Positions 60,171 to 64,000 of a DNA stretch of 64,000 bases are shown piece by piece. The position numbers and the translations under genes are program-made. Under the pieces are notes generated by a model. The model made no database searches. It had not been told where the DNA came from and was given only the letters and a program-made list of their open reading frames with translations. The first letter of the stretch is position 1. Every line of letters begins with the position of its first letter. The stretch comes from Adineta steineri (Eukaryota > Rotifera > Eurotatoria > Adinetida > Adinetidae): assembly GCA_905250115.1 (NCBI GenBank), contig CAJNOI010000108.1:254472-318471 (forward strand), in the 5' to 3' direction.

Positions 60171-62924
60171 AGCAATATATCACCTCAAAAACTAACGAGC
60201 TCAACTTAGACTCGATCGAGTTGATAAATGATGAGTCATTCTTTAATCAGACTCTTCGGATTTTTTCCTTAACTACAGTTATTTGGATGAGTAATATTAA
60301 ATTCTGTCACAAAGTGAGCTCAGACTTTTTTCAATTGAGCGAAACATTCTTGTCTTTTCAACTATTAGAATCTGGAAAAAGTCATTGAACAGCAGTTAAC
60401 ACCCTACTGATTGACGATTTTTTCGTTTTGAAGTCTTTTGTTAGCCTGAATTTGACTTCATTATATGTAGATTTGAGAGAGTTTGAATTTTCTAAATCTT
60501 GTAAAATCAATCCTCTCTTAAATAGTTTAATGAAAATACCGTTGTCGCTGTTGCCATGATACCTTTTTAAAAAAAATTATATTTATATTTAAAGGCCGGT
60601 TATGTGGAGTAAATACACTGTCTTATATAAAACTCTGATCATTATTTCAGTTAAAAGGATTCAATGGCTGTTTTCATCTGCGAAAATTCATGGTGAATCG
60701 ACGAGTTCTCTTATATTTTTCGCAGATAAGATTCTATATTAAGGAATTATTTCAGTTACAACTAACTCATCAATCACAAGAATGACCAAGTAATTACTAT
60801 TATTCATTTATAGTTACATCAGAAGAATAACTTCACGATACTGCCGAGTAAAATAGCTCAGACAAAGCGACGATAGTAAGCCACTTGAGTTCTAATCATT
60901 TCTAAACATTTAAAGGCATTATCTAGTTGAAATGGTTTAGTGATAAAGAAAATAAAACATTAATAAATTCAGCATCTTCGTTAAAACTCGTAATATTTCT
61001 TTTCTACAGAGTAGAAAATCGTCAAGAAACACATTCCAGCAGCTGAACAAACAAAGTGAATCATACACATTCATTTTGTTTTCAGTTTTTTTCTATTATC
61101 AAAATGAATGCCCAACATAAATGCGTCAACAATATTAACTAAGTAGTGAACTTTCATTACTATAAAAGTACGTATACTGAATAATTGTTGAGTTTGAAAG
61201 CAATTCTCTAAATTGTATTTCTAATTACATCACGTTTTTTTTAAACGTGCAGTATGTTTAATTTCTAAATGATGTATTTTCTTGGAAAAACTGCAATTAC
61301 ATATCCATTTTGAAGATGAAAAATATTTTTCCTACCTGATTTTCTCTCATAACAACATGTAAAAACATTCTACGTCGTCGTTTTGTTTAGTTCCGAGAAA
61401 AACACTTTCAAACAAAGACAGTGAATAAACACTTGAAAGTGGGACGTCTATTCTTAAATTTTCAGGTATGTTTTTTACTACTTCTAACTTGACTCTCGAT
61501 TCTGATTTCCTTTTTTTGCTGAAGTCTCGCACTTTACTGTCTTCATCTTGTTCATTTCACTATTTTGGTTTATTCTGTGTTTTACAGATCGTTTACTTAG
61601 TGACGATGCTCTATGCTTGACGACTTAAAGAGATGTATGGTCTAGTATTCAACTATATTTTAGGATTGGGATTCTTTGATTAAGGATGCCAGAATGAAGA
61701 GTATTTTAATGTTTATTACTTATGTGATACCGGGGTATCCAGGGATATATTTTAGGAGAGAGGGAAAGATTAGGGGAATCGAGCTCCCTCTGTAAGATGC
61801 AAGTGCTTCGAGGGATAGGGTGGATACGGACAAATTCATTTTCGAAATACAAAAAGTACCTCTTTTCTATGACGGTTTCCGACTCAAATTTTTTTAGCTA
61901 CACCCGTGAGCGCACCTGCATATCGTATTTTCGATCGAATATTTGAAAAACAGTATGTTTAGAACTGTGAATTACAATTTTATACAGAAACACGTTGCCA
62001 GGAGGTTGGTTAATCATTTGTCCAATGGATTATGCAGACATGCAAAAGACGAGAGACGTTTTCAAGTCACTTAGGCCCATTTCGAAAGGAACGGTTGTTT
62101 GATCTGAAACTTGCAGCACTTGTAGCGTAAGTGAGCGTAGGTTGTATCGGGCCTCGAAATTGGGCAAATTTTTTAGGCTAGGCCTGATCCAGATCGGGCC
62201 TTGTATTTTTCAAGCCCACCCGGTCCAATACTAACTAATTATAGTTTATTGAATGAAATACCCATTTAAAAGACCACAATTTTCTAGTCACAAGCGACAT
62301 CGGTATGAATCAGCAGAACTTTCTTTTAGTTTTATTTAGGAGAGGGGGAAGAAATCAGGAAGAAATGATTCGCAAGTTATAGAAAGTTTTATCTCTGCGA
62401 GAAAACGACCACTTCTCCTTGAAAACTATAGTGAAAGCTTTTTCTTTGTCAAAAACAGTTGATTTTCTGTGAAATCTTCAAAGCAAGCGTCCTCTTTGGA
62501 AAAAGCTACACGTTTCCTCTTTTGTACAAATCCTTTTAATCAGCGAAATAGAGAGTACCAAAACTCAGTCAAAAAAAGCAATCAATAAACGTCTTTAGAA
62601 AAAAAACTATCGTGTAGAGAAAAATTTACCAGGAGTAATCCCCTGCCAATCGCATTGCCTGCGAATTAGTAGGGAAGTTAATATTGAAGATCAGACTGGG
62701 CACCCCAACTAAATATCAGGTCCGGAATGTCGGGCTCTCCAGCCAAACTCGAGCCAAGTTGGGCGGAACTGGGCGGCCTCTTTCGAGACCTGGGTCGTAG
62801 AATACCCACACTCTGTAAAATTCCACTTATATGGTCTCGTTTTCATTATTGTATCTTTATTTACAGCCAGCAGTTTTTCATTCACTTAAACTAGGAATGT
62901 AACATCAGATAAATACTTGTAGCG
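60171..62924. other. Intergenic with repeat-like GC-rich patches
   Basis: The first 1.4 kb is AT-rich without a gene. From about 61650 GC content rises. Two patches resemble each other in opposite directions: 62140-62220 (TCGGGCCTCGAAATTGGGC, AGATCGGGCCTTG) and 62715-62805 (GAACTGGGCGGCCTC, TTCGAGACCTGGGTC). TTTAGGAGAG followed by GGGAAG-type sequence occurs near 61750 and 62335. These look like remnants of mobile DNA, but I could not define ends. A possible 5' UTR acceptor, TTTACAG, lies at about 62866, before the terminal gene. Confidence 0.4.
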
Positions 62925-64000
62925 ATGCCTGTACGCACGCAGCTGCAAACATTATACGATACTCTTCGTTCCAAGATTGACACGCTCAATCTTTTCGATT
63001 CTCGATCAACCGACTTGGTGAAAATTCGCAGAGAGATTCTCTCTACTCGCCTATTCATTCTTCTACTTATCTTCTCTATTACCATTTTAACTCTCTACAC
63101 TTCAATCAGTGTACAGACTAAGAGTGCAACCGTCACTTCGCCAACAGAGATCCAATACAACACCCTCCAAAAGCAATATTCAAACTCTCTACAATGCCCA
63201 TGTGCAGAGATTTTAATACCATACTCGACATTTGTTCAGACAAATCCAACTTTTCATCAAGTCTGTTCAAGCGGTTTTATCTCACAAGCGTGGATTGATT
63301 TTGCGTTTGGAACTAATATCACACTTCTATGGCCAATGGATGTGCGAAAAAGCTTGAGCGCCATGTGGCAACTAATTGCTACTTTTTGTCATTATGCAAA
63401 TAGTACGCTTCTTGAAGTACTCGATGAATTTGCCAATACGCCATTGATTAGCTCAAAGCTGATACCCGAAGAGTTATTACGAACACAGACTCTGACTGCC
63501 TTGAATAATGCGCATCAAACAGCATTGGATGGTGTTAATCAATCGATTACATTCGCTGATCGTATCACACAAGCTAGCGGACTCATGACGGGCTTAGCGA
63601 CGAACGCCGTTATCGGACTGCCGATTAATGTTTGGCAATCGGAGCAGATCGTACCTACGTTTTCGACTAAATACAAGAGACACGAATCGACGACATTGTG
63701 CTATTGTATAAATGATGTATCATGTCCTATGCCCGGTGGTCTTTATTTTTATGATGAATGGGAAACAAATGGAATTTATGATCTTAACGTAATAGTCCCA
63801 AATGCAACCATACCCGGTCTTGTAGTTGATTGTTTGCCAACGCAAACGATGTTTGCCTCGACAGTAGAATGTTTCTACAACCAGTCATGTCTTGACATTC
63901 TCCTATCTGCATATCAAGTAAATATCGATATCTCGATACTTAATATATCATTGTCAAGTCGTTTCACGCCAACAACAACCTTAAGCTATCTTGTCAATGA
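62925..64000 (+). CDS. Type II membrane protein, 5' part (runs off the window)
   Basis: An uninterrupted frame of 358 codons from ATG at 62925 to the window edge, with no intron seen. The N-terminal cytosolic part (MPVRTQLQTLYDTLRSK...) has a DLVKIRREI basic region. One TM segment (LFILLLIFSITILTLYTSISV, about residues 43-63) makes it type II. The ectodomain has paired cysteines (CPCAEILIPYSTF, HQVCSSGF, CYCINDVSCPMPGG, ECFYNQSC) and many N-glycosylation sequons. The C-terminus lies outside. GC content and codon choice (CTC, CTG, GCG, ACG used freely) differ clearly from the other genes here. I cannot name the family; similar type II, intron-poor, cysteine-rich proteins are, as I recall, expanded in bdelloid genomes. 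A minus-strand frame inside it is a shadow. Confidence 0.75.
   Translation, partial: MPVRTQLQTLYDTLRSKIDTLNLFDSRSTDLVKIRREILSTRLFILLLIFSITILTLYTSISVQTKSATVTSPTEIQYNTLQKQYSNSLQCPCAEILIPYSTFVQTNPTFHQVCSSGFISQAWIDFAFGTNITLLWPMDVRKSLSAMWQLIATFCHYANSTLLEVLDEFANTPLISSKLIPEELLRTQTLTALNNAHQTALDGVNQSITFADRITQASGLMTGLATNAVIGLPINVWQSEQIVPTFSTKYKRHESTTLCYCINDVSCPMPGGLYFYDEWETNGIYDLNVIVPNATIPGLVVDCLPTQTMFASTVECFYNQSCLDILLSAYQVNIDISILNISLSSRFTPTTTLSYLVN

Noticed and set aside
1..64000. tRNA, rRNA, CRISPR arrays, viral genes
   Set aside because: None could be recognised by eye on either strand; a covariance-model scan would be needed to exclude small RNA genes.

Overview
The window is eukaryotic and most likely from a bdelloid rotifer. 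The DNA is AT-rich. Genes are closely packed and cut by many GT-AG introns, mostly 45-70 bp. Animal genes (YAP/Yorkie, claudin-type, SK potassium channel, DENND2, YTHDC1, FAM78, CCDC103) lie beside bacterial-looking enzyme genes that carry introns. A short TGTGGG tract, recalled as the telomere repeat of Adineta, sits next to the bacterial-looking genes. Species assignment is inference. I rebuilt exon structures by hand from ORF continuity, splice sites and phase.

Layout. 1-12.2 kb: a weak one-TM hypothetical gene, a type II membrane protein with a furin-like site, a head-to-head pair CCDC103 (-) / YAP-like (+, broken by a 10-N gap), and a seven-exon claudin-type gene (-). 12.2-20.3 kb: MSH2 (19 exons, -) directly downstream of ribosomal protein eS4 (-). 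20.7-27.4 kb: YTHDC1, divergent from eS4, then a FAM78 homologue. 27.4-46.2 kb: long gene-poor stretches separating an RSKR/SgK494-like kinase, a membrane RING-H2 ligase, a DENND2 protein and a TMEM26-like protein, all +.

46.2-56.6 kb is the accessory part. It holds a decayed transposase-like pseudogene, telomere-like DNA, a GC-rich hAT MITE, and two adjacent + strand genes of bacterial type. The first fuses a GT4 glycosyltransferase to a radical SAM/SPASM enzyme. The second fuses WG-like repeats, an O-methyltransferase, a sugar nucleotidyltransferase and an L-arabinokinase-like GHMP kinase, with a +1 frameshift near its end. Together they encode most steps to phosphorylate a sugar, activate it, transfer it and modify the product, though substrate and product are unknown. 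A foldback element with arms of ~15-bp tandem units follows. 57.1-58.8 kb: an SK-type potassium channel (-). 59-62.9 kb: mostly noncoding with weak exon candidates. 62.9 kb to the end: the 5' part of a GC-richer, apparently intronless type II membrane protein gene that runs off the window.

Repeats: three hAT-like insertions have exact 8-bp target duplications, two of them copies of one family in MSH2 and kinase introns. A fourth hAT-like element is nested inside one of these. A palindromic element with a TA duplication and several inverted-repeat elements are also present. I saw no tRNA, rRNA, CRISPR array or viral gene.
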